NCBI RefSeq assembly: GCF_907164915.1
Contig: NC_061863.1
Location: 30,041,258-30,105,257 of the forward strand
DNA: 64,000 bases
From: Impatiens glandulifera
Taxonomy: Eukaryota > Streptophyta > Magnoliopsida > Ericales > Balsaminaceae
Direction: 5' to 3'
Of this stretch, positions 11,345 through 23,737 are shown one piece after another. Every line of letters starts with the position of its first letter. Position 1 is the first letter of the stretch. A program made the position numbers and the translations under genes. The notes beneath the pieces are model-generated. The model did no database searches. It had not been told where the DNA came from and was given only the letters and a program-made list of their open reading frames with translations.

Positions 11345-12617
11345 TGTTAGGATCTAGGTCGCGGCTGGAGGACCGGGGTTGGACCGGTTAGCGCGTCTCA
11401 CTCAAAGGTGGTGATTAATCCGGTTAGAGATTAACACCGGGGTTTCAATACTACACAAACTGTCACAAACCCTTGAACCAGGTTCAAGCACGGAAGAGGT
11501 TTGTTTCAGGTTGAAGCAGCACACATACAGGATAGGCATAACTGGATTTGGGTAGGATAGTTTTGGAGATTGTTGGGTCGGTTTTTAATTCAGTAATTCG
11601 GTTTAGGTAATGTAGAGTCGGTCAAGGCGGTTAGTGCAGATCGGTAATAAAGTAAAATAAGCAGAAAGAAGGTAACAAAACAGATTTTATGGATGTTCGG
11701 AGATAAAGCTCATACGTCACCCCTTCCTCTCGAAACCGCGAGAAGGATATTCACTAAGGAATACAAACACAATCCGATCGAGACTTATTTCCTGCTCGAT
11801 AACACCTGTACAATCTTAACCGGAATTCTAAATACACACTTCAACTTAGCACTTAAGCTTTCTAGAGATAGAACACAATCTTATCACTTATAAATTAATT
11901 GTCCACTGTGTCCAGCATTTACTCCTCTTCAGCTCCTCCTTTTATAGATGAAATGTGCCAACGGTCACATTTCATTTCCTTGAATTTGATTGGTTGAGCA
12001 AAGATTCAGTGATTCAGACCTGGCAGTCAACTTTTCAAACCTGGCGGTCTAGTCTTCCAGTATGTAGGTCAAACCGGTTAGGTTTGTCTTTTACTCAATA
12101 TGGCAACTGTCGGTTGGGCAGTTGTCTGTACTTGGAAGATTGCCTTTCTGATTTATCCTGAAGTGGAAAGATCTTGTAGGACGGTCTTTTGCAGCCTGCA
12201 GACTTTCCTCAGACTTGTATGAATATGGCAATGTTCAGTCTGTTTCTTTGGTATCATTCTCAACAGATACCCAAAATATCTTTTTATGTCGGTCGGTTAT
12301 GTGTGTTAACCGGATGACTACCGGTTATTCCTTGACTTCTAAATGACCGACTGTCTAGTGTTTCCGTCCTTCTGTTTTGACCGATCTTGTCTTTCTTGTT
12401 CGGTCAGGTTTTTTTGGTCGGGTTGATATCTTGACCGGTTGAGTTTCTTGACCGGTTGAGTTTCTTAACCGGTTGAATTACTAGGCCTATTGAGTTGTTT
12501 GACCGGTTTCGTTTCTTAACCGGTTTCTTAATTTGACCGGTTTGGTCCTTTGCCTGTTCCTACACAAGAGTTTTGTTTTTGTTAAGTTTTATTTAACCGA
12601 TCTAATTTTATCTAACA
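11345..12617 (-). repeat. R4 3' LTR (1273 bp)
   Basis: Second R4 LTR, clearly collinear with 37215-38471 with small indels. TATA box at about 11935-11947; repeated GACCGGTTGAG/AACCGGTTGAA at 12425-12545. Confidence 0.92.
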
Positions 12618-12631
12618 ATTTCTCCCTTTTT
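12618..12631 (-). promoter_or_regulatory. R4 polypurine tract at the 3' LTR
   Basis: Minus strand AAAAAGGGAGAAAT directly against the 3' LTR start, the expected plus-strand primer. Confidence 0.85.
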
Positions 12632-12801
12632 GATTATTTTATTTAAAATATTCAAAATCCTGTAAGATTGCAAATATAGGCCGGTCTTGTTTTTAATAAT
12701 TATTTTGGTCAGATTTTTGAAAATTAACTTGGGAGAATTTTTCGAAAAGTTTTGGAAAACTTTGAGAAAATTTTTGAAATTTTTTATATTTTATCTTATC
12801 A

Positions 12802-12815
12802 ATTTCTCCCTTTTT
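12802..12815 (-). promoter_or_regulatory. R4 second polypurine tract copy
   Basis: Identical AAAAAGGGAGAAAT 184 bp upstream (minus strand) of the terminal tract, within a ~184-bp direct duplication that also repeats the flanking ATTATTTTATTTAAAATATT context. R5 shows the same arrangement. Confidence 0.75.
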
Positions 12816-12977
12816 GATTATTTTATTTAAAATATTCAAAATTAAGTCGGAATGCAAATATAGGCTGGTTTCCAAAAATAACTTTATATATATATAGGTA
12901 AAGATAACCGCAGAATGGCAAAATATTATATATGTAGAAACCGAAGTAAACATAAGTAAAGATAGAAAAGAAAGCCC

Positions 12978-15617
12978 CTATTTCATCAATTTGGACGGCA
13001 GGAATTCATCCATCAGATCATCTGCTGTTTGTCCCTTAGCCGGTTTAGCCGGCCTCGAAGAGGAACCTCCAGCTCTTGAGGTGTCCGTGTGAGTAGATAG
13101 CGGTTGAATGAACGTTCTGATTGGAACCGCATCGAAAACCCGCTGTCTTGTGAGTTGCGGCTGGAGATCTTCTTCGAAGTCATCCTTAGTGTGCAAAGTC
13201 GGGTTGAGTGGAGGGTCAACAACCGTCTTAGTGATTCTGTCCAGCATCTCGGTGACTTGAGCCTTCTTTGAAGGCGTTTTCCTTTTTTGTGGCGCCGGAA
13301 CCGAAGAGGAGGGAGCCGCCTGGGTCTTTTTGTGAGTTTTTTCGAAATTGTGGTATGTGTCTTGCTGAGCCTTTAACCGGTTGTCCTCTTCGGCTTGTTT
13401 GGCTGCCATAGGTTTTGCGAGTTCCGGATTTTTGGCCGTTAAATATCGTATATGTTCGGCAAAGTTCGCCTCAAACCATGCATCCCCCTTCTGTGTCCGG
13501 TTCTGCTCATCCAGCGCAACCTGAAGTTTCTTAGCCTCCTGAGCGTTTGCCTCCTCAATCGCTTTATCGGCAACCAACTTGGTCTTTATTAACTCAGTCA
13601 CCTACTCGGTGACCGCCTTGAGGTCGGCTTCAAGCTTGGTGTTCCTTTCCTCAAGGGTTGCATTCTTCTCTTCAAGACTTATGACCCTATCGAGTGTCGA
13701 ACCGGCTTGGGTACTTGACCGCCCCAGGTCCTCATCGACCTTTGTCAGTCGTTGCTCGGTCTCTTCTTGAGACCGTTCCATCGCTGTTACCCTTTGTCTA
13801 ACCGACTCGAAGTCATCCACCAACTTCGAGGTCGTATCCTCCAAGGCTATAGTTCGCTTAAGATGAGTGTCGTACAGAACATCGGTCATCGGCTTGACCG
13901 TATTTGGTTTCGACCGACGTGATCCGCTCCCCCGCCTTGCCAAGATCATCCCTTGTTGTCTCGGCCAACTTGATTTCTTGAGCCGCGACTTTCTTAATTT
14001 TACTCTTCCATGGCTTAACCGCGTCGTTGAAAAACTCTTCAATGAGAGTCTAGACCTTTTCTTCTATTACAGTCGGTTCTGAATTCTGGACTTGAGCAGA
14101 TTCAAGATTGTCGGTGAGAGGAGGCTCTGTCCTATCGTCGGTTATGTTGATCGTCTGATCCGCTAGAGGAGAAGCCCTTTCTGTATCTATTGGGTTCTGA
14201 CCGTCAACATTCTCATGAGGCGGAGAGTGCGTTGTATTTTGTTGTTCGGGCACCGCTTCAAGCCGCGCCACTTTCTTGACCGCAAGTAACTCCAACACCA
14301 AGAGTTTTAGTTGAGAATTCGGTGTTCCCGGAGTATACTTTTCTGTTAGGCGTTGAATATGTTCGGCTAGCTTTTGTAACCGAGCACGAGGTTTCACTAT
14401 TGCGTGTCGGCTCAAGGCTTCGTTTGGATCCTGAGCTTTTGTTAGGTTGATGACTTCCTCCTCCATCTCCATCAACCTTTCGAATTTTTGTCCAGCGGTT
14501 AGGCCCGGTAGCATTTGTTTATAGAATATATCATTCCGGTACTGGAACCACCATAAGAATACGTCGGATACCTCCTGGGCTTGCTGGTGGATTTCGTCCA
14601 TGATTCTGCGCACGATTTTCTCGGCCATCTCCTGGGTGTTATCGTGAACGTTTTCTTCCTCAGTGCCCTCTGCACCGGTATCGGCGTTTTCAAGACTGGC
14701 CGATTGTTCCTCGTCCATCGGTCCTTTCCCTTTACCGGACTCATTTTCTTCGGTATTCTGCGAAGCGGTTCGGTCAGAACTAGAGGCCGAATCGTCCTTA
14801 TTTCGCGTTTCGGATGGAGGATCTGCGAATTCTATCGGTTTTTTGCTTACGGATTTCTCCTTTACCGGAGTTGCCTTTTTAGCGCCTATCTTCTTTCGGC
14901 CACCTTTAGAGACCTTCCTGTTGCTCGTCCTTTCCTTGAATTGACGGGACCGAATGATTTTGCTTGAAGAAAGAAGAACACCAGGACCGGTGTTGATGTT
15001 GTAATGAAGCATAATTTTCCCGAGTGGGATTGCATATCCCCATGATCGGGTGGAATCCGGTATCACCATTTCCTTTAGGTTGTTGAAAATTTCCTTCGCC
15101 CAGTTTATTTTGATGTCGTTTAGTAAACCGGCAAGCATCTCGATTTTGCCTTGGTGAGATTGTCAAAATTTCCCCCTCTCGCCTGGACCGACTTGGTGAA
15201 GATGTCACATAGCGGTATGTACTCCGGTCGAAGTGATGATTTCTTTCCGGAGACTTCTACAGGAGCCGCGGTTGCCGAAAGAACCTGGCAAGCCGCCTCG
15301 AAGGTTTCTCGATCTAGATCCGCCGAAATGTTGCTTCCTTCTGTTGGTAGGTGTAGGATTTAAGCGACCGACTCTTCGGTTAGGTCGAACTGCTGACCGC
15401 TGACGGTTGCGGTTATTTTTCTGCCGGTGAGAGATGCGGTTTTAAAGAATTCCTCAACCGCTTCCTTGTATAGAACAAACGGACCACCTAGGAAGTATTC
15501 GAGGCCGGACTCGGAAATCCGGGATAAAACTTGCTTTGCCGGAGCCGAACCGTTCGTCCGGATTTCCTCAAAGTCGACCTGAACTATATGTTTGAATAGT
15601 GCAGATTCGCGACCCAT
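12978..15617 (-). pseudogene. R4 accessory gene C (long, coiled-coil), broken
   Basis: Starts at ATG 15617 (MGRESALFKHIV; the upstream TTG is not a start). N-terminal shared domain (VDFEEIR, GLEYFLGGPFVLY, VEEFFKTASLTGRKITATV) ends at a stop at 15360-15362 before ILHLPTEG. After a shift, 15138-14050 gives INWAKEIFNNLKEMV, a basic stretch (GRKKIGAKK), a long Ser/Glu-rich disordered region and helical segments; 14042-13602 and 13601-12978 encode a heptad-like coiled coil and a Ser/Pro/Lys-rich tail. Several stops or frameshifts separate the pieces. Intact it would be about 880 aa. Possible structural or nuclear role, inferred only from composition. Confidence 0.75.
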
Positions 15618-15732
15618 TGTTGATGATTGATTCAAGAGAGCAAGAGAAAATCGCTTTGAGAGAGTTTGAGAAAGTTGAGAGCTAGAGAGAGAAAGTCGAA
15701 TCGCGTAAGAATGAAATAAAATGACTAAGGAC

Positions 15733-15744
15733 CCTATTTATAGG
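15733..15744 (-). promoter_or_regulatory. TATA box of R4 accessory gene C
   Basis: Minus strand CCTATAAATAGG about 120 bp upstream of the C start codon, with a GAGAGA-rich leader between. R5 has TATAAAAAG at 23738-23747 in the same place. Confidence 0.65.
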
Positions 15745-16229
15745 TGCGGTTTGGAATTCCAACCGTCGCGAACCGTCCCATCACCTTTAGGCAGGAATTT
15801 TCCCTCCAAGTGTATTGGACGGCAAACCATGGGCGGCAAGCCAAAAGACGGCAAATCAAAAGGCGGCAAATCAAAGCGGGAAACCAAAGGCGGGATATTT
15901 AAGCGGGAGTTTTTGGGCGGGAAATTTCCCTCCAAAGATTTCGAGTGGACTTTTGCTTTAACCTTTGAACAAGCGGTTCTTTTTAAAACCGTTTATTAAA
16001 TGATGTGATTTATTAACCGCGAAGATGCGGTTTTTGACTTTAACCGGATTTTTCAATGAAGATAGTGATTTATTGATATTTACCGGTTAGTTAGATGGAT
16101 GTTCAGATTTTGCAACTTTTGACCCGGTTATTAAACTGAAATAGAATTTTATTGAAGGAAGAGTACATGATAGAAACCGATTCATGAATCGGTTTAGAAA
16201 TAGGAATACATAAGAGATAAAGATACAAC

Positions 16230-16931
16230 TTATGTAATAACGACCATAGAAAGCTTTTCTTCCACTCCATCCAGATCAAGAATGTTCGAGGGAGATGCTG
16301 GTATACCCGGTCTAGAATCTGGACGGTACTTGAGAATGAGCCGACTGATGTGAGGAGCATAACCGAGACCTTTCTTGGTCATCACCATAGTTTTCAGATT
16401 TTGGAAAATGACCGATGACCAATTGATAGGCGTATTGCTAACAATGTAGGTCATCATGTCAAACATTCTTTTCGAGTAGCGTTGATTAGGATATTGACAG
16501 ATGATAGATCGGTTAACGATTTCATAGAGGAGTTGGATGTGGTTGGCAAGGCGGGTTTTCAGCCCGTAGTTCTCTACCGGTACATCAGTTCCGGAGAAGA
16601 ATTCTGAGTAATCGGTTGCTGCACTTCCCACCCGGGCTGAGAAGTCAGAAAACCCTTTTGTGGGTAGGTTGAACATTTGAGCAAACTCGGCTTCATCCAG
16701 CCAGAAAGTGTGATCTCTCACTGTGGAAACAATGTAGTTTCGTCTTATACAAGCACTTCTGAAGAAGGTCTTGACATCCTCAAGGAGTATGGGACCAGAT
16801 TCTTCGAGAAAGGTGCGAAGACCGGTGTCAATGAGAGATTCAAACATGACCTCCTTGGTTTCTAGATCCCAATGTTCCATATAGGAATCGAAATCGATGC
16901 TCAGGAAGTTGCCTAGAGTTCGGCTCGGCAT
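16230..16931 (-). CDS. R4 accessory gene B (233 aa, uninterrupted)
   Basis: Open from ATG at 16931 to stop at 16230, one of the few unbroken frames in the window. Shared domain in the first ~100 residues: SIDFDS, MFESLIDTGLRTFLEES, VKTFFRSACIRRNYIVSTV, FAQMFNLPTKG. Then PINWSSVIFQNLKTMV, the same block as PVNWSRVLFD in A and VNWAKEIFNNL in C, and a C-terminal KYRPDSRPGIPAS. No membrane segment or enzyme motif seen. Its TATA box looks degraded (TATCTAA at about 17011-17020) compared with R5. Retroelement-borne, function unknown. Confidence 0.75.
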   Translation of the reverse strand: MPSRTLGNFLSIDFDSYMEHWDLETKEVMFESLIDTGLRTFLEESGPILLEDVKTFFRSACIRRNYIVSTVRDHTFWLDEAEFAQMFNLPTKGFSDFSARVGSAATDYSEFFSGTDVPVENYGLKTRLANHIQLLYEIVNRSIICQYPNQRYSKRMFDMMTYIVSNTPINWSSVIFQNLKTMVMTKKGLGYAPHISRLILKYRPDSRPGIPASPSNILDLDGVEEKLSMVVIT

Positions 16932-17376
16932 GATTCAAACTTTGCTAAGAGAGAGAGAGTTCAAGAGATTTCTGTTGTGAGATATATTAAGTTGATTAAG
17001 GAGTGGTTCCTTAGATAGATCCGGATTTGGAGGGAAAATATTAGTATTTAATGTTGAAGATCAGTTTTGTCTTATTAATGAAGAGAATATTTATGTTTTC
17101 AAAACGTATTGGGAAAAGGTTACTTTTGACCGGTTACGGAGCTCGAGGTAAGAATCTAGTTGAAAAGTAACCAAGTTAGTTGGATAGTAATTACTCATGT
17201 AGTTGGGAGTTACTTCATTAATTGAACGTTACTTTTCATTAATGACGGATGTTATAAGAAAAGTAACCGATTGAAACCGAAGATAACATAAACCAGGCCG
17301 AAATGACCATAAAGGAAGTTGAACAAAGATACAACCGGTGCGTACAGCAAAATGACCGGTTGTAAGAAGGAGTGAC

Positions 17377-18138
17377 TTAATATCCGCTGGAGTTGGCGTG
17401 ACCGTTGGAGTTGATGTGGCGGTTCCTCCTCTTCCAAGCCTTTTCAAACCACTCATAAAATGAGTCGGTGACTTCCTTGGTGAGTACCTGGGCTTGGTTC
17501 AGCCCTTCGCCCGGACATGTTGGAACCCAAAGCTCCAGAAGCAGACAACTTAGTTGAGGAACGAGAATGACTATTCGAACGCCAATCATCCAGATTAGGA
17601 CGTCGAACAGCACCCTTGACCAGTTGACCGGTGTACCCGTGGTTATAGCGGACATGATGTTAAAAGCAGCGGTACAATAAGTGTTAGTAACATCTCTTCC
17701 TAGGATGCCTCGACCGATCACGTCGTTGAGAAGCTGGTATTCAGCTTTCAATAGTGACTTGGCACCGTGGTCATCAACTGGTTGATTTGACCGGGCAAAG
17801 GCTAAGGAGATCTCGGCTTTTAGTTCAGCCGATACATTAAGATCGGTCAGCCCTTGCTTCGGTAGATCGAAACATCTTGCGAAGTCACTTTCGGTGAAAT
17901 CGAATACAATCCCTCCTACTTTTGATTGAATGTGTGTGTCAAAGTGAGGAGTTCCACGAAAAACCCTAGCATTGTAGAAGAATTCCATGACAGATTCCGG
18001 GTAGATGACATGTTTGTCATCTAGAAAGTGTTGGAGGCCGGTGTCTTCAAGTGACTTAATCATCTTGAAGACATCGTAGTGTTCAGTACTTATAGCAGAT
18101 TTGAAGTCCACTTAAAGGATGTTTGGAAACTGAGACAT
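17377..18138 (-). pseudogene. R4 accessory gene A
   Basis: Sense gene about 390 bp downstream of pol. Start ATG at 18136-18138 (MSQFPNIL), then TAA at codon 9 where R5 has CAA-like Gln; the rest to 17377 is open (about 254 codons in all). N-terminal domain: VDFKSA, GLQHFLDDKHVIY, VMEFFYNARV, IVFDFTESDFARCFDLPKQG; then a middle region with PVNWSRVLFDVLIWMI and a basic tail (KRRNRHIN). Function unknown; shares the domain with B, C and the R1 gene. TATA box at 18195-18208. Confidence 0.8.
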
Positions 18139-18194
18139 TTTGTCTTAGTGAGAGAATAAGTTATATCTTGTGATTGTTTTGTTTAAGGTTTGCT

Positions 18195-18208
18195 TAACTT
18201 ATATACTA
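18195..18208 (-). promoter_or_regulatory. TATA box of R4 accessory gene A
   Basis: Minus strand CTAGTATATAAGTT, about 60 bp upstream of the A start codon; the same box is kept in R5 at 26196-26209. Confidence 0.6.
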
Positions 18209-18524
18209 GTGGAGAGAGGATCTTATTATCCAGTGTGTCACAGGTAATAATGTCTATTAACCATAGGATAAAGTATTTTGCATGAAATAAGCATATCTAC
18301 AACCTAGGATGTTGGTCATAGGCCTGGACCATGAAAGATATTAAATCCTCATGTCTTTTAAGGTGTGACCATTTTACTTTGAAAAGGTAATTTTTCAGGA
18401 CAGATAAGTTTAAACACAAGTAATTATTTCACTTTTGTTCGAAGACCAAATAATCTGAGATAAACTATTTCCGAACCGGTCAGTTATCAGTTGTTCGTCC
18501 CGATGCGGTTATTTGGTGTATGTA

Positions 18525-19441
18525 CTAAATGAACGGTCGGTTTACTCTAAGTGATAGACCAGGCGGTTCTTCCATAGATACCTTGAAAAATTTTAAATCC
18601 GAAAATTTAGGAGGAACTACCGGTTTTGTCTGTCCGAACTGATTTCCCTTTGAAGCATCCTTATAAATAATTTGATTAATATCGGTCAAGCCGAGTGTTA
18701 GTCTGAATTGAGAAAACTTAGCTTCCTGCAGGGGCTTTGTGAAGATATCGGCTACTTGTTGATCTGTCGATACATATTCCAGCCGAATATGCTTCATCAT
18801 GACGTGTTCCCGAATGAAATGATGCCTTATGTCAATGTGCTTGGTTCTAGAGTGTAGAACCGGATTGTAGGTGATTGCTATGGCACTTGTGTTGTCACAG
18901 AAGATTGGAGATTCTTCGGTTATGATACCGAAATCCTTCAGTTGTTGTTGGATCCAAAGAAGTTGTGAACAGAAGCTTCCGGCCGCCAGATATTTAGCTT
19001 CTGCGGTTGATGTGGCAACTGATGTCTGTTTCTTGCCGTGCCATGAAACAAGCCGATCACCTAGGAATTGGCATGTTCCGCTGGTGCTTTTTCTATCAAC
19101 CTTGCAACCTACATAGTCTGCATCTGAATAACTTGTTAGGTTAATAGACGAATCCTTTGGATACCATAGACCGACGTCAGGGGTTCCCTTTAGATATTTC
19201 AAGATTCGCTTTGCGGCTGTATAGTGGGACTGTTTTGGGTTGGCCTGGAATCTTCCACACACACCGACTGCAAATAGAATATCCGGTCTAATTGTTGTCA
19301 GTATAGAAGAGAGCTGATGATGCCTCGGTAAGCGGTAAGGTCTACTACTTGACCATCATCATCTTTGTCCAATTTGACCGATGAGCTCATTGGAGTAGCG
19401 TCTGAGGAGCATGTATCCATCCCAAATTTCTTTAACAGTTC
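18525..19441 (-). pseudogene. pol: R4 pol, 3' part (RT end and RNase H)
   Basis: Continuation of R4 pol after the R5 insertion: KFGMDTCSS, a one-base loss near 19300 that breaks frame around the [10 protein letters not shown] position, then a clean RNase H reading frame ([32 protein letters not shown]). It runs about 40 residues past the point where R5 pol ends; similar coding is still visible after the R5 stop, so the longer end is probably ancestral. Confidence 0.9.
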
Positions 19442-20666
19442 TGTTAGGATCTAGGTCGCGGTTGGGGGACCGGGGTTGGGCCGGTTAGCGCGTCTCACTC
19501 AAAAAGTGGTGATTAATCCGGTTAGAAATTAACCCTGGGGTTTCAATACTACACAAACTGTCACAAACCCTTGAACCATGTTCAAGCGCGGAAGAGGTTT
19601 GTTTCAGGTTGAAGTAGCACACTCACAAGATAGGCAGAACCGGTTTTGAATAGGACAGGTTTGGAAGTTGCTGGGTCGGTTTTGTAATTCGGTGATTCGG
19701 TTTAGGTAGTATAGAGTCGGTCAAAGCGGTGTAAGTAGGTTAGTACAGATCGGTTAGAATGTAGAACCGGCAGAAAGTAAATAACAAGACAGGTTTTTAT
19801 GGATGTTCGGAGATGAAACTCCTACGTCACCCCTTCCTCTCGAAACCGCGAGAAGGATATTCACTAAGGAATACAAACACAATCCGATCGAGACTTATTT
19901 CCTGCTCGATAACACCCGTACAATTTACACCGAAATTGTAAATACACACTTCAACTTAGCACTTAAACTTTTCTAGAGATAGAACACAATCTTATCACTT
20001 GTAAATTAATTGTCCACTGTGTCTCGCATTTACTCCTCTTCTGCTCCTCCTTTTATAGGTGAAATGTGTCAACGGTCACATTTCACTTCCTTGAATTTGA
20101 TTGGTTGAGCAGAGGTTTAGTGATTCAGAGCTGGCGGTCAACTTTTCAGACCTGGCGGTCTGTTCTTCCAGTATGTAGGTCAAACCGGCTAGGTTTGTCT
20201 TTTACTCAATGTGGTAACTGTCGGTTAGACAGTTGTCTGTACTTGGAAGATTGCCTTTCTGATTTATCCTGAAGTGGAAAGATCTTGCAGGACGGTTTTC
20301 TGCAGCCTGCAGATTGTCCTCAGACTTGTATGAATATGGAAATGTTCAGTATGTTCCTTTGGTATCATTCTCAACAGATACCCGAAGTATCTTCTTATGC
20401 TGGTCGGTTATTTGTTTTAATCGGATGGCTTCTGGTTATTGCTTTGGCTTCTGGTCGGTTAATGACCGACTATCTAGTGTTTCCGGCCTTCGGTTTTGAC
20501 CGATCTTGCCTTCTTTGTGCGGTCATGTTTCTGGTCGGTTTGATAATTTGACCGGTGAAGCTTCTTAATCTGGTTGAGTACTTTGACCAGTCTGGTTCTT
20601 TGTCTGTTCCTGCATAGGAGGTTTATTTGTGTTAAGTTCTATTAATCGGTCTAATTTTATCTAACA
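19442..20666 (-). repeat. R5 3' LTR (1225 bp)
   Basis: Same length as the 5' LTR and nearly identical over most of it; differences cluster in the first ~200 bp (plus orientation). TATA box around 20048-20058. Confidence 0.93.
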
Positions 20667-20680
20667 ATTTCTCCCTTTTT
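20667..20680 (-). promoter_or_regulatory. R5 polypurine tract at the 3' LTR
   Basis: Minus strand AAAAAGGGAGAAAT directly against the LTR. Confidence 0.85.
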
Positions 20681-20846
20681 GATTATTTTATTTAAAATTA
20701 TCAAAATCATGTAAGATTGCAAATGTAGGCCGATTTTGTGAGTTTTTTTTTGCCCGGATTTTTGGAAACTGACTTGGGAGGATTTTTCGAAAAATTTTGG
20801 AAAATTTTGAGAAAAATTTTGAGAAATTCTATCTTTTATCTTATCA

Positions 20847-20860
20847 ATTTCTCCCTTTTT
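20847..20860 (-). promoter_or_regulatory. R5 second polypurine tract copy
   Basis: Identical tract 180 bp upstream of the terminal one, within a direct duplication, matching the R4 arrangement. Confidence 0.75.
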
Positions 20861-21018
20861 GATTATTTTAATTAAAATTATCAAAATCATGTCGGAATGT
20901 AAATATAGGCCGGTTTTCAAAAATAACTATATATATAAGTAAAGATAACCGCAAAACGGTAAAATATTATATATGTAGAAACCAAAATAAACATAAGTGA
21001 AGATAGAAAAGAAAGCCC

Positions 21019-23631
21019 CTAGTTTAAACTGGATGGAAGGAAGTCTTTCATCAGGTCATCTGTCGGTTGTCCTTTAACCTGTTGAGCCGGTCTTGAAGAA
21101 GAACCTCCTGCTCCCGTGGTGTCCTGGTGAGGAGAGACCTGTTGACCGACCGTGCTGACTGGAACCGCATTGATAACTCGCTGTCTTGTAGATCGCGGCT
21201 CGAGATCCTCTTCGAAGTCATCCTCGGTTTGCAGACCCGGGTTCGGTGGAGAATCAACAACTGTCTCGGTGATTCTGCCTAGCATCTCGGTGACTTGAAT
21301 CTTTCTTGAGGGAACTTTCCTCTTTCGTGTTGCCGGAACCGAAGAGGAGGGAGCCGCCTTGGACTTCTTGTGAGCCTTGGCATATTCGTCGAACCTTTGT
21401 TTTTCAGCATTGAACCGCTCTGCATCCTTGGCCTCTTGAGCTGCTATGGCCTTTGCAAGTGCCGGATTTCTGGCCGATACATTTCTTACGCGTTCGGCCA
21501 ATTCCGCATCAGACAATCGCGGTGCCTCCTTCGTTTTCCGCGTCTCTTCGTCCAGCGCATCTTGAAGTTCCTTAGCCGCCTGAGCATTTGCCTCCTCAAC
21601 CGCTTTATCGGCAGCCAGCTTGGCCTTTATCAGTTCATTCACCTGTTCGGTGACCGCCTTGAGGTCGGCCTCAAGCTTGGTGTTCCTTTCCTCAAGACTT
21701 GCGTTCTGCTCTTTAAGATTTGTGACCCTGTCGAGTGTCGAACCGACTTGGGTACTTGACCGCCCCAGGTCCTCATCGACCTTTGTAAGCCTTTTCTCGG
21801 TCTTCTCTTGAAACGTTCCAAGTCATCCACCAACTTTGAAGATGTATCTTCCAAGGCTATGGTTCGCTTGAGATGAGCGTCGTACAGAACACTGTCGTCA
21901 CGGTAGTTGGTTTCAACCGACGTGATCCGCTCGTTTGCCTTGCCAAGATCATCCCATGTTGTCTCGGCCATCCTGAATGCCTGAACCGCGACCCTCTTAG
22001 CCTTCTTCTTCTAGGGCTTAACCGCGTCGTTGACAAACTCTTCAATCTGCCTTCTGTGACGGCCGGTTCTGAGTTCCCGGTTTGAACGGTTGCGTGTAGG
22101 ACGGTGAGAGGAGTCTTTGTCCTTTCGTCGGTTACGTTGATACCCTAATCTGCTAGAGGAGACTTATTACCTGGATTCTGACCGTCACTGGTCTTAAGAC
22201 GCGAAGAGTGCGTTGTATTTTGTTGTTCGTGCACCGCTTCAAGCCGCGTCACTTCGTCGATGAACTCCCCTTTCTTTACCGCAAGTATATCCAACACCAA
22301 GAGTTGTAGTTTAGACTTCGGTGTTCCTGCAACATACCTTTCTGTAAGTTTTCGAATATGTTCGGCTAGCTTTTGTAGCCGAGCACGCGGTTCCACTATT
22401 GCCTGTCGGTCCATGGCTTCGTTGGGATCCTTGGCGTTTGTTAGGCTGATGACGTCCTCCTCTATCTACATCAACCTTTCGAATCTTTGTCCGGTGGTTA
22501 GGCCCGGTAGCATATGTTTGAAGAATTTGTCGCACTGGTACCCAAACCACTCACTGTATACTTGAGATGCCTCATGAGCATGCAGATCAATTTCTTCCAT
22601 GATTCTGCGTACTATAGTTTCGGTCATCTCCTGGTCGTTGTTATCGAGAACGTCTTCCTCCCCATGGCCGTCTGCACCGGTTTCTTCAAGTTCAAGACTG
22701 GCCGATTGTTCCTCATCTATCGGTCCTTGGTCTTTACCGGACAGATTTTCTTGGGTATTATCTGAAGCAGTTCGGTCTGAACTGGAGGCCGAATCGTCCT
22801 CATCCCGCGTTTCAGAGGGCGGGTCCGCGAATTCTATCGGTTGTTTGTCCTTCTTGCTTCCGGATCTTCCCTTTACCGGAGCAGGTTTCTTGGCAGCAGA
22901 CTTCTTCCTTCGGCCACCTGTAGAACCGGGGCCAGTTTCTTCTTTTCTAAGAATTGGCGAGACCTTATGATCATGCTTGAAGGAAGAATAACACCCAAAC
23001 CGGTGTTGATGTTGTTGTGGAGCATGATTTTCCCGAGTGGGATGGCGTATCCCCATGACCGGGTGGAATCCGGTTTCACCATGTCTTTTAGATTGTTGAA
23101 GATCTCCTTCGCCCAATTAACATTTATGTCGTTTAGTAAACCGGCAAGAATCTCGATTTTTGCCTTGGTGAGGTTGTGGAAATTTTTCCCTCTCGCCTGA
23201 ACCGACTTGGTAAAGATGTCACAAAGCGGTATGTATTCTGGTCGCAGTGTTGATTTCTTTCCGGAGACTTCTATCGGAACTGCGGTTGCCGAGAGAATCT
23301 GGCAAGCCGCCTCGAAGGTTTGTCGATCTAAATCCATCGAAGCGTTGCGTCCATCTGTTGGTAGGCGTAGGATTTCAGCAACCGATTCTTGGGTTATGTC
23401 GAACTGCTGACCGCTGACGGTTGCGGTTATTGTTCTTCCGGAGAGAGATGCGGTTTTAAAGAATTCTTCAACCCCTTCTTTGTAAAGAACAAAAGGACCA
23501 CCTAGGAATTATTCGAGACCGGCCTCGGAGATCCGGGATAGAACTTCTTTTGCCGGAGCCGAACCGTGTTCTCTGATTTCTTCAAAGTCTACCTGGATGA
23601 TGTGTTTGAACAATGCGGAATCACGACCCAT
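21019..23631 (-). pseudogene. R5 accessory gene C (long, coiled-coil), broken
   Basis: ATG at 23631 (MGRDSALFKHII). A stop at 23509-23511 interrupts GLEYFLGG; 23337-22873 gives DLDRQTFEAACQILSA and VNWAKEIFNNLKDMV; then disordered Ser/Glu-rich sequence (23116-22466), a helical piece (22414-22145), coiled coil (21971-21639) and a tail 21642-21019 with basic KRKVPSRK and a DDLMKDFLPS end. Collinear with R4 C; breaks differ between the two copies, so both decayed after separating. TATA box at 23738-23747. Confidence 0.75.
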
Positions 23632-23737
23632 TGTTGATGATTGAATCGAGAGAGCAAGAGAAAAACCGCTTTGAGAGAGTTTGAGAACTAGAGAGAAAGC
23701 CGTTTCGCGTGAGAATGAAATGAAATGACCAATGACC

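Noticed and set aside
11693..12161. Short plus-strand frames recurring in each R4/R5 LTR
   Set aside because: Antisense to the LTR promoter and leader, repeated only because the LTR is repeated.
14581..14967. Plus-strand frames opposite accessory gene C
   Set aside because: Shadow frames on the strand opposite a long low-complexity coding region.
20285..20551. Plus-strand frames in the R5 LTR resembling a membrane peptide
   Set aside because: They lie in U3, antisense to the element, and are present in all LTR copies without sign of coding constraint.
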